Positions 1-3,740 of a stretch of 6,757 nt of DNA are shown here, piece after piece. Under the pieces are notes generated by a model that saw nothing but the letters and a program-made list of their open reading frames with translations, was not told the origin of the DNA and ran no database searches. Source of the DNA: Clostridiales bacterium (GTDB lineage: Bacteria > Bacillota > Clostridia > Tissierellales > Sedimentibacteraceae); contig DNNV01000299.1 in NCBI GenBank assembly GCA_003497505.1, positions 1 through 6,757 on the forward strand, in the 5' to 3' direction. The first letter of the stretch is position 1; each line of letters opens with the position of its first letter. The translations under genes were made by a program, and so were the position numbers.

Positions 1-1
1 T

Positions 2-52
2 CCTAGTGAAATATATCGGTGTGGTGAATGCAAAACACCTTTAATTAAGTAA
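2..52 (+). CDS. C-terminal tail of an upstream protein with a CxxC zinc-ribbon-like end (partial)
   Basis: The frame starting at base 2 is open to a TAA at 50-52 and reads PSEIYRCGECKTPLIK. The YRCGECKTPL part resembles one knuckle of a zinc ribbon (C-x-x-C followed by K-T-P-L), so this is plausibly the true end of a gene that begins left of the window. Only 16 residues are visible, so I do not name the family. The gap to the next start is about 100 bases and holds an AT-only palindrome and a weak promoter. The downstream dipeptidase is therefore probably transcribed separately, although no proper terminator is seen between them. Confidence 0.4.
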   Translation, partial: PSEIYRCGECKTPLIK

Positions 53-73
53 GATAATCATGAAACTATTATT

Positions 74-89
74 AATAAATATATTTATT
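74..89. repeat. Perfect 16-bp AT-only palindrome upstream of the dipeptidase gene
   Basis: AATAAATA followed directly by TATTTATT is a perfect self-complementary 16-mer. It lies between the stop of the upstream gene and the candidate -35 of the dipeptidase gene. It could be an operator or only AT-rich chance. It has no GC stem, so it is not a convincing terminator. Confidence 0.4.
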
Positions 90-116
90 GTCGGGCCTTT
101 AATTGCTAAATATATG
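88..116 (+). promoter_or_regulatory. Weak candidate sigma-A promoter for the dipeptidase gene
   Basis: TTGTCG at 88-93 and TATATG at 111-116 are separated by 17 bases. This would start transcription near 123, about 30 bases before the ATG at 154. Both hexamers deviate from consensus, so the call is tentative. The -35 overlaps the end of the 74-89 palindrome, which could then act as an operator. Confidence 0.3.
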
Positions 117-153
117 GCTCATCAAGATACTGCAATTTGGAAGGATATGCGTG

Positions 154-717
154 ATGGATAAAGGAAATCTGGTCAAATTAGTTGAAGTAGATAATGACTT
201 TATTATATGTCTAAAATATGCAACGACTGATAATTTTACAGGTAAAAAGATATATAATTCAGGTGAATGTTGGATAGACAGGCACACTGCAGAAATTTTA
301 ATAAAGGCTAAGAATATATTTAAGGATGCGGGATACAGGGTTAAAATCTGGGATGCATACAGGCCTATCAGTGCACAGGCTAGGTTTTGGGAAATAATGC
401 CTGACAATAATTTTGTGGCAAGACCGCCTGACATGAGTAAGATAAAAGAATTCAGACCGACTCACATGAATGGCCTCTGTGTGGATATTACTTTAACTGA
501 TTTAGACGGAAATGATATAGTTATGCCATCTGAATTTGACGATATGACTGAAAGAGCTTCACTGGAATGCACAACGACTTCAGAAGAAGGAAGAAAAAAT
601 GCGACATACATGAAAGAAGTTATGGAAAGTGTAGGCTTTTTAGCATATAAAAACGAATGGTGGCATTTCTACGATGTAAGCACCGAACCCACACCATTTA
701 TGGATTTTCAGATTTAA
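154..717 (+). CDS. D-alanyl-D-alanine dipeptidase, VanX/DdpX family (peptidase M15D)
   Basis: A zinc-dependent dipeptidase of 187 residues, expected to hydrolyse D-Ala-D-Ala or similar D,D-dipeptides. The VanX active site is complete: Arg70 in WDAYRP, zinc ligands His104 and Asp111 in THMNGLCVD (the same 7-residue spacing as VanX H116/D123), and catalytic Glu168 with zinc ligand His171 in EWWH. There is no signal peptide, so the enzyme is cytoplasmic, as VanX is. I chose ATG 154 because AAGGA at 141-145 sits 8 bases upstream; the TTG at 103 has no ribosome binding site, and GTG 151 is only 5 bases from it. VanX is about 200 residues, so the length fits. No vanH, vanA-type ligase or vanRS is nearby, so a role in peptidoglycan dipeptide turnover or nutrition (as for E. 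coli DdpX) is more likely than glycopeptide resistance. It is convergent with the LytTR genes. Confidence 0.9.
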   Translation: MDKGNLVKLVEVDNDFIICLKYATTDNFTGKKIYNSGECWIDRHTAEILIKAKNIFKDAGYRVKIWDAYRPISAQARFWEIMPDNNFVARPPDMSKIKEFRPTHMNGLCVDITLTDLDGNDIVMPSEFDDMTERASLECTTTSEEGRKNATYMKEVMESVGFLAYKNEWWHFYDVSTEPTPFMDFQI

Positions 718-744
718 GTGGATCAGAAATCCTAAGAGATCACT
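717..744. terminator. Weak hairpin between the convergent dipeptidase and LytTR genes
   Basis: AGTGGATC (717-724) can pair with GATCACT (738-744) with one bulged G and a 13-base loop. It covers the 22-base gap between two convergent stop codons. There is no following T-tract on either strand, so terminator function is doubtful. Confidence 0.2.
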
Positions 745-1429
745 CATCCAGCATCTTTAGCCTGGCAAGTCTGTCAAATTCCGGAATCGACAATGAATAT
801 GCTTCAAAAAACACATTGGTATATGATCTTGCCAGAGGAATTTCGGCGCCTGACACAAGTTCTATTTTGCTTGTGTCTTTGCTAACCTTGTGTATTTTAC
901 GCACATTAAATACATTCACCATATATCCGTTGGAGCATCTTACAAAATGTTTTCCGTTAAGCTCGTTTGCTACGTTGCTCATGCGTTTTGATACAGTTTC
1001 AGTGTCGCCGTTTTTAAGGTGAATTATGGTTTTACCGTTTTCGGCATTGATATATTCTATATCCTCGTGACGAATTTTGAGTTTAGTTTTTATAATATAT
1101 TCCCCGTGTGGGCAGGTGCCGGACAGGTCGTGATTTTTAAGCAGTTTTTCTTTAATTTCATCCGGGGTTGGAGGAAAGCTCATGCTTCCGAAAATCAGGT
1201 GTGAATCATTCGCATCGCTGTAGCTTCTGATTATATATGACGTCATATTGTCTATGCATGCTATAAAAAGCCTGAAGTCATTGTCAAACAGATAACTTTT
1301 TATAAATTCCGGTGAATTTGAGGCGTCATAAAATTCAAAGGAAATATTGTTTTCCATAAGCGGGGATGTTAATGCATCTCTGATAATTTTTTGGTCTTTA
1401 AGTCTGCCATATAGGGCTATTTTCAACAT
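740..1429 (-). CDS. LytTR-domain DNA-binding regulator with a degenerate receiver-like N-terminus (paralogue 1)
   Basis: A predicted transcription regulator of 229 residues. The C-terminal half (about 115-212) is a LytTR DNA-binding domain: HEDIEYINAENGKTIIHLKNGDT, then FVRCSNGYMVNVFNVRKI and SGAEIPLARS. The FVRCSNGYMVN segment lines up with FFRCHNSFVVN of S. aureus AgrA, but AgrA's base-contacting His is Ser here. The N-terminal half opens with a receiver-like first strand (MLKIALYG) but lacks the acidic pair that coordinates magnesium; Asp60 is the only possible phospho-acceptor. All three cysteines (58, 106, 165) are conserved in the neighbouring paralogue. I chose ATG 1429: AGGAG lies 9-10 bases upstream, while the ATG at 1438 is one base from it, and MLKI matches the paralogue start MFKI. 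No histidine kinase is encoded here. It is probably second in an operon, 40 bases after paralogue 2. Target and signal are unknown. Confidence 0.8.
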   Translation of the reverse strand: MLKIALYGRLKDQKIIRDALTSPLMENNISFEFYDASNSPEFIKSYLFDNDFRLFIACIDNMTSYIIRSYSDANDSHLIFGSMSFPPTPDEIKEKLLKNHDLSGTCPHGEYIIKTKLKIRHEDIEYINAENGKTIIHLKNGDTETVSKRMSNVANELNGKHFVRCSNGYMVNVFNVRKIHKVSKDTSKIELVSGAEIPLARSYTNVFFEAYSLSIPEFDRLARLKMLDE

Positions 1430-1469
1430 AAATATCATTCTCCTGTAGGTAGTAGGTTATTGTGCATCA

Positions 1470-2141
1470 TTACTTCCATATTTTAGATCCAAGCTCTGAC
1501 AAGACAAGAGCTTTGAAATAATTTGCGAAGCCGGCTTTTGATAAAGGGATTACTGCACCCGATTTCAGCTGCACCGCATTCCGGGCAGTCAGCATATTTA
1601 TACTGAAGAGATTTATCATATATCTATTGCTGCATTTAAAAAAATAACTTCTATCCAGCTCTCGTCTTATCTGAGTTAAGCTTTTTGCTGTTTCTATGGT
1701 ATCCCCGTTATTCAGATGAATAAAAGTCTTTCTTTTTTTTCTGTGAATATATTCTATTTCCTCGTGCAAAATCTTATGAATATTCTCACCCTTCCTTGAA
1801 AGATAGGTTCCGTAAGGACAAGAGCATGTTAATGGATGATTTTTTATGGGCATTTTATCAAGCGCATCATATGTCAGGGGGAATTCAACGGTTCCGCTGA
1901 CATAACGTGAGGTTTGGAGATTGTAGTTATTGTATATTTTGAGCATATATGAGATTGTCTTGTTCCGGCATATCATATAAAGATTGAAGCCCTTAAACAG
2001 AGAATCCTTTATAAATTTCGATGAATCATAAGTCTCATATATTATTTCAAATCTAACTTTATTTTTATTAAGATGCTGAGACAATACCTCCTTCATCTGC
2101 TTTCGCTCTGCGGTGCTGCCATATAATACAATTTTGAACAT
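1470..2141 (-). CDS. LytTR-domain DNA-binding regulator with a degenerate receiver-like N-terminus (paralogue 2)
   Basis: A 223-residue homologue of the downstream gene, first in the minus-strand pair. Shared blocks run along the whole length: M(F/L)KI.LYG, FIK..LF, a hydrophobic strand ending in C58, SY...Y, KNH.L...CP.G.Y near 100-113, HE.IEYI, KT.IHL.NGDT, CSN.YM.N.F and SGA.IPL. The last four define a LytTR domain at about 124-212. Asn60 replaces the only candidate phospho-Asp of paralogue 1, and the N-terminal acidic pocket is missing, so this protein is probably not phosphorylated. Cysteines are at 58, 106, 108 and 170; 170 corresponds to AgrA Cys199. I preferred ATG 2141 over 2150 because AAAGG is 9 bases upstream of it but abuts ATG 2150. 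The gene is clearly AT-rich. The signal is unknown; autoregulation through the repeats upstream is my inference. Confidence 0.8.
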   Translation of the reverse strand: MFKIVLYGSTAERKQMKEVLSQHLNKNKVRFEIIYETYDSSKFIKDSLFKGFNLYMICRNKTISYMLKIYNNYNLQTSRYVSGTVEFPLTYDALDKMPIKNHPLTCSCPYGTYLSRKGENIHKILHEEIEYIHRKKRKTFIHLNNGDTIETAKSLTQIRRELDRSYFFKCSNRYMINLFSINMLTARNAVQLKSGAVIPLSKAGFANYFKALVLSELGSKIWK

Positions 2142-2161
2142 TGCTCTCATCCTTTACTTTA

Positions 2162-2190
2162 TTTATATGTACAACCATGGTATGTGGCAG
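2162..2190 (-). promoter_or_regulatory. Weak candidate promoter of the LytTR gene pair
   Basis: Read on the minus strand, CTGCCA (2185-2190) and TATAAA (2162-2167) are 17 bases apart. They would start transcription near 2155, just before the ribosome binding site of paralogue 2. The -35 is poor, as expected for an activator-dependent promoter. The very short leader makes this tentative. The promoter lies largely inside repeat copy 1, so a factor bound to that repeat would control it. Confidence 0.25.
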
Positions 2191-2211
2191 CGCATGTCTT
2201 GCTATAATTAT
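2168..2211. repeat. Direct repeat copy 1 of the LytTR upstream region (44 bp)
   Basis: It begins TGTACAACCATGG and ends TTGCTATAATTAT. By eye it matches copy 2 (2435-2475) at 33 of 40 aligned positions with three small gaps. It lies 26 bases upstream of the LytTR start codon. On the minus strand it reads ...CCATGGTTGTACAT towards the genes. It is a candidate binding site for the adjacent LytTR proteins, although it does not match the published LytTR consensus closely. Confidence 0.6.
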
Positions 2212-2267
2212 GGGGATCTTGCACAAATAAATTGTACATTTAATTGATGAATATTAATGTTTAAAGG

Positions 2268-2297
2268 TTGCATAATAATCGAAAATTTTTTGACGTA
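2268..2297. repeat. Spaced repeat TTGCATAATAAT-N10-TTGACGTA, copy 1
   Basis: It shares both blocks and the exact 10-base spacer length with 2409-2438 (TTGCATAATTAT-N10-TTGATGTA); the spacers themselves differ. Conserved blocks around a variable spacer of fixed length look like a two-part protein binding site. Confidence 0.45.
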
Positions 2298-2408
2298 GGT
2301 CCTTTAACAAGAATCTGTATATTTCAATGATAAATTTTCACCCTAAATATGTTTTTCAAGGTTTGGAAAAGATAAAGCATAAAATGTCGTAAACTACGTG
2401 AAATATTT

Positions 2409-2438
2409 TTGCATAATTATTACCTCTGCCTTGATGTA
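2409..2438. repeat. Spaced repeat TTGCATAATTAT-N10-TTGATGTA, copy 2
   Basis: Second copy, 141 bases downstream of the first and in the same orientation. Its last four bases overlap the beginning of direct repeat copy 2, so the two repeat types may form one composite element here. Confidence 0.45.
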
Positions 2439-2475
2439 CAACCCATAGTATGCAGCAATACTTTGCTACAAGTAT
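2435..2475. repeat. Direct repeat copy 2 of the LytTR upstream region (41 bp)
   Basis: It begins TGTACAACCCATAG and ends TTGCTACAAGTAT, in the same orientation as copy 1 and 267 bases away. It also contains alternating half-sites AGTAT (2447-2451), ATACT (2458-2462) and AGTAT (2471-2475). The ATACTT-N6-AAGTAT inverted repeat (2458-2475) is perfect and is not conserved in copy 1. Confidence 0.6.
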
Positions 2476-2477
2476 CT

Positions 2478-2492
2478 CTATATACTATATAG
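2478..2492. repeat. Perfect 15-bp palindrome CTATATA-C-TATATAG
   Basis: Both 7-base arms match exactly around a central C. It begins three bases after direct repeat copy 2. It is a candidate operator for a dimeric regulator; no -35/-10 pair around it is convincing. Confidence 0.4.
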
Positions 2493-2499
2493 CATGAAC

Positions 2500-2516
2500 T
2501 ACGGATTTTTACGGAT
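2500..2516. repeat. Direct repeat TACGGAT-TTT-TACGGAT
   Basis: Two identical 7-mers sit on a 10-base period, that is, one helical turn apart on the same DNA face. This suits a tandem-binding regulator. It lies about 50 bases upstream of the first bcp promoter candidate. Confidence 0.35.
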
Positions 2517-2566
2517 GTATTTTGATAAAATTCCATTCTCACGCACTTATGCCTGTTTCCCCGTTT

Positions 2567-2596
2567 TTGACAAATTATTGCTAATTTGCCTTATCT
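2567..2596 (+). promoter_or_regulatory. Alternative upstream promoter of bcp (P2) enclosing a palindrome
   Basis: TTGACA at 2567-2572 is a perfect -35. TTATCT at 2591-2596 is a fair -10 with an 18-base spacer. The spacer is nearly filled by the palindrome CAAATTA-TTGC-TAATTTG (2571-2588), which would block polymerase if occupied. Confidence 0.4.
2571..2588. promoter_or_regulatory. Palindromic operator candidate CAAATTA-TTGC-TAATTTG
   Basis: Two perfect 7-base arms with a 4-base spacer, between the -35 and -10 of bcp P2 and ending 9 bases before the -35 of P1. It differs from the PerR box (TTATAAT-N-ATTATAA) and from the MarR-site palindromes at 3672-3718, so the cognate regulator is unknown. 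Confidence 0.4.
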
Positions 2597-2597
2597 G

Positions 2598-2626
2598 TTG
2601 AAAACACCTGCCTTATGGTATATAAT
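2598..2626 (+). promoter_or_regulatory. Main sigma-A promoter of the peroxiredoxin gene (P1)
   Basis: TTGAAA (2598-2603) and a perfect TATAAT (2621-2626) with an exact 17-base spacer. Transcription would start near 2633, giving a leader of about 74 bases that carries the 2649-2668 hairpin. Confidence 0.75.
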
Positions 2627-2648
2627 GGATTAAGATATTAGAAAACAA

Positions 2649-2668
2649 GCCATTATTCTCATGATGGC
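2649..2668 (+). promoter_or_regulatory. Hairpin / palindrome in the bcp leader
   Basis: GCCATTAT-TCTC-ATGATGGC forms an 8-base-pair stem (one G-U pair) with a 4-base loop, about 16-36 bases after the predicted start. As DNA it is a near-perfect palindrome just downstream of the promoter (operator position). As RNA it is a stable 5' hairpin that could affect transcript stability. It has no T-tract and is not a terminator. Confidence 0.4.
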
Positions 2669-2706
2669 AATCTGCAAAATAGATGTATTTTAAAAGGAGG
2701 CAACAT

Positions 2707-3171
2707 ATGCTGGAAAAGGGAACAAAGGCACCTGAATTTATATTGAAGGATAAGGACGGAAACGAAGTAGCACTGTCAGACTTTGCAGGGAAAAGGGTTG
2801 TGCTGTATTTCTACCCAAAGGACAATACTCCTGGGTGTACAAAGCAGGCTTGTGGATTTGCGGGTATGTATGATGAATTTATTGAGTTGGACGTACCTGT
2901 TATAGGAGTGAGCAAGGACAGCTCGGCATCTCATCAGAGGTTCGTAGATAAATATAATCTGCCATTTATTTTGCTTTCGGACCCGGTGCTTGAAGTAATC
3001 AAAGCATACGATGTATGGAAAGAAAAGAAGCTTTACGGCAAAACAAGTCTGGGTGTTGTGAGGACGACATATATCATTGATGAAAACGGAATTATAGAAG
3101 AGGTTATGCCGAAGGTGAAGCCGGACACCAATGCCGCAGATGTGCTTAAGTATTTAAGGAGCCGGGAGTAG
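2707..3171 (+). CDS. bcp: Thiol peroxidase, Bcp/PrxQ-type peroxiredoxin
   Basis: A 154-residue cytoplasmic peroxiredoxin that reduces hydrogen and organic peroxides, with thioredoxin as the usual electron donor in this family. The active site is textbook: YFYPKDNTPGCTKQACGF holds the peroxidatic Cys44 and the resolving Cys49 five residues later, as in atypical 2-Cys E. coli Bcp. The conserved Arg is Arg119 in LGVVRTTYIID. The length matches the family. I chose ATG 2707 because AAAAGGAGG at 2692-2700 lies 6 bases upstream; an in-frame ATG at 2683 would add eight unconserved residues and has no binding site. It has its own promoter region and ends 5 bases from the convergent marR stop. Its neighbours (MarR, enoyl-type reductase) suit a general stress theme, but the bcp promoter lacks the MarR palindrome, so co-regulation is not shown. 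Confidence 0.95.
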   Translation: MLEKGTKAPEFILKDKDGNEVALSDFAGKRVVLYFYPKDNTPGCTKQACGFAGMYDEFIELDVPVIGVSKDSSASHQRFVDKYNLPFILLSDPVLEVIKAYDVWKEKKLYGKTSLGVVRTTYIIDENGIIEEVMPKVKPDTNAADVLKYLRSRE

Positions 3172-3191
3172 CTTGCCTATTCCTCAGGGCT
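3160..3191. terminator. Imperfect hairpin across the convergent bcp and marR stop codons
   Basis: AGCC (3160-3163) pairs with GGCT (3188-3191), and GAGTAG (3166-3171) with CTATTC (3177-3182), around a 5-base loop. The TAG stops of both genes lie in the inner stem. There is an internal loop and no T-tract on either side, so bidirectional termination is only a possibility. Confidence 0.25.
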
Positions 3192-3620
3192 ATCGGTGAA
3201 ATTCATGTTCAGCTTTTTTAACAATCGCAAAAATGTTTCTTTTTCTTCTTCTGTAAATCCCTTATATGCTGTTTCATTTATCTGGGCTGAGATGGCGTCG
3301 AATTTAGGTTTTAACTGGCGGCCCTGCTCTGACAGAACAATATAGGTAACCCGTTTATCCGTCTCGTCCTGAACTTTTTCAATATACCCCAGCTGCAATA
3401 ATTTATTGATTAAGGGTGTAACGGTGGATTTATCCTTGCCTATCAGCTTGGCAATTTTATTCATGGCAAGCTTACCGCCGTTATTATATAAGGCAGTTAG
3501 AATATTCCCGTGGGAAGTAATAATATCGTTCATGCCGTGTTCTGTGAGCTTGTGCTCAAGGAATTTCAGCATTTTTTTTCGTGTTCTGCTTATAAAATAT
3601 ATTATATATTTGTCATTCAT
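3177..3620 (-). CDS. MarR-family transcriptional repressor of the divergent reductase gene
   Basis: A 147-residue winged-helix regulator with the family's layout. An N-terminal dimerisation helix (MNDKYIIYFISRTRKKMLKF) is followed by the helix-turn-helix around 48-82 (MNKIAKLIGKDKSTVTPLINKLLQLGYIEK), the wing with the signature DETDKRVTYIVLSEQG, and a C-terminal dimerisation helix. The protein has no cysteine, so it is not a thiol-oxidation sensor of the OhrR kind and more likely binds a small ligand. I chose ATG 3620: GGAGG (3628-3632) is 7 bases upstream, while longer in-frame starts have none. It is divergent from the AcuI-type reductase, with two palindromes in the shared 120-base region, which strongly suggests it represses that gene and perhaps itself. 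The ligand is unknown; a substrate of the reductase is the simplest guess. Confidence 0.93.
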   Translation of the reverse strand: MNDKYIIYFISRTRKKMLKFLEHKLTEHGMNDIITSHGNILTALYNNGGKLAMNKIAKLIGKDKSTVTPLINKLLQLGYIEKVQDETDKRVTYIVLSEQGRQLKPKFDAISAQINETAYKGFTEEEKETFLRLLKKLNMNFTDSPEE

Positions 3621-3638
3621 ATTAATTCCTCCGTAAAT

Positions 3639-3667
3639 ATTATATATGATTTTATCCAAAAATACAA
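3639..3667 (-). promoter_or_regulatory. Candidate marR promoter
   Basis: On the minus strand, TTGTAT (3662-3667) and TATAAT (3639-3644) are 17 bases apart. The start would fall at about 3632, right at the GGAGG, leaving a leader of only 12-13 bases; that is short but possible. The -35 ends five bases from operator 1, so MarR bound there would touch this promoter from upstream. A second TTGACA lies on this strand within operator 2, but its -10 is poor. Confidence 0.5.
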
Positions 3668-3671
3668 TATG

Positions 3672-3686
3672 GTTTGACATCAAACT
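3672..3686. promoter_or_regulatory. MarR operator 1 (GTTTGA-CA-TCAAAC)
   Basis: A perfect 14-bp palindrome (3672-3685) covering the -35 TTGACA of the reductase promoter. With the next T it is the exact reverse complement of 3703-3717, so the two sites are the same sequence in opposite orientation. Size and symmetry are typical for MarR dimers. Confidence 0.75.
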
Positions 3687-3702
3687 GAATTAATGCTACA
3701 AT
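3674..3702 (+). promoter_or_regulatory. Near-consensus sigma-A promoter of the reductase gene
   Basis: A perfect TTGACA (3674-3679), 17-base spacer, TACAAT (3697-3702) with an extended TG motif at 3694-3695. This is very strong and would start near 3709. It is boxed in by operators 1 and 2, consistent with a high-output promoter normally held off by repression. Confidence 0.85.
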
Positions 3703-3718
3703 AGTTTGATGTCAAACT
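3703..3718. promoter_or_regulatory. MarR operator 2 (AGTTTGA-TG-TCAAACT)
   Basis: A perfect 16-bp palindrome that begins directly after the -10 and covers the predicted transcription start. Its centre is 32 bases (about three helical turns) from that of operator 1, so two MarR dimers could sit on the same face of the DNA. Confidence 0.75.
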
Positions 3719-3740
3719 TTTTTAGAATCGGAGGAAATGT

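Larger units (their letters stand above)
2142..2706. other. Long non-coding region between the divergent LytTR unit and bcp
   Basis: No credible coding frame occupies this stretch of about 560 bases; the short frames lack ribosome binding sites. It contains two diverged copies of a 41-44 bp element (2168-2211, 2435-2475), a spaced pair TTGCATAATWAT-N10-TTGAYGTA (2268-2297, 2409-2438), palindromes at 2458-2475, 2478-2492 and 2571-2588, a TACGGAT direct repeat (2500-2516), the bcp promoter(s), and a 5'-UTR hairpin (2649-2668). The stretch between about 2300 and 2400 shows nothing I can name. The density of repeated elements suggests a regulatory region or an untranslated RNA rather than neutral spacer. 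Confidence 0.6.

Noticed and set aside
103..153. A longer N-terminus for the dipeptidase starting at TTG 103
   Set aside because: There is no ribosome binding site before TTG 103, and the 17 extra residues match nothing in VanX. ATG 154 has AAGGA at good spacing.
99..434. Minus-strand open frame opposite the dipeptidase gene
   Set aside because: It lies antisense to a gene with an intact catalytic signature, has no family features and no ribosome binding site. It is a shadow frame.
154..2141. A glycopeptide-resistance locus (VanX plus adjacent regulators)
   Set aside because: The regulators are LytTR proteins, not an OmpR-type VanR with a VanS kinase, and they are transcribed convergently. 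No ligase or VanH homologue is present.
2177..2230. A 17-codon frame MVCGSACLAIIMGILHK inside repeat copy 1, considered as a signal peptide gene for the LytTR proteins
   Set aside because: It has no ribosome binding site, and the frame is not preserved in repeat copy 2 because of the gaps between the copies. It fits chance.
2168..2475. Classical LytTR binding sites (AgrA-like ACAGTTNAG direct repeats about two turns apart)
   Set aside because: I found no clear match to the published consensus in the repeats or elsewhere in the intergenic region; only TTGTACAT is shared. Binding by the LytTR proteins therefore stays a hypothesis.
2450..2497. A 15-codon frame MQQYFATSISIYYIA beginning in repeat copy 2
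   Set aside because: It has no ribosome binding site and no similarity to the frame in copy 1.
2567..2668. A PerR box controlling bcp
   Set aside because: None of the palindromes fits TTATAAT-N-ATTATAA.
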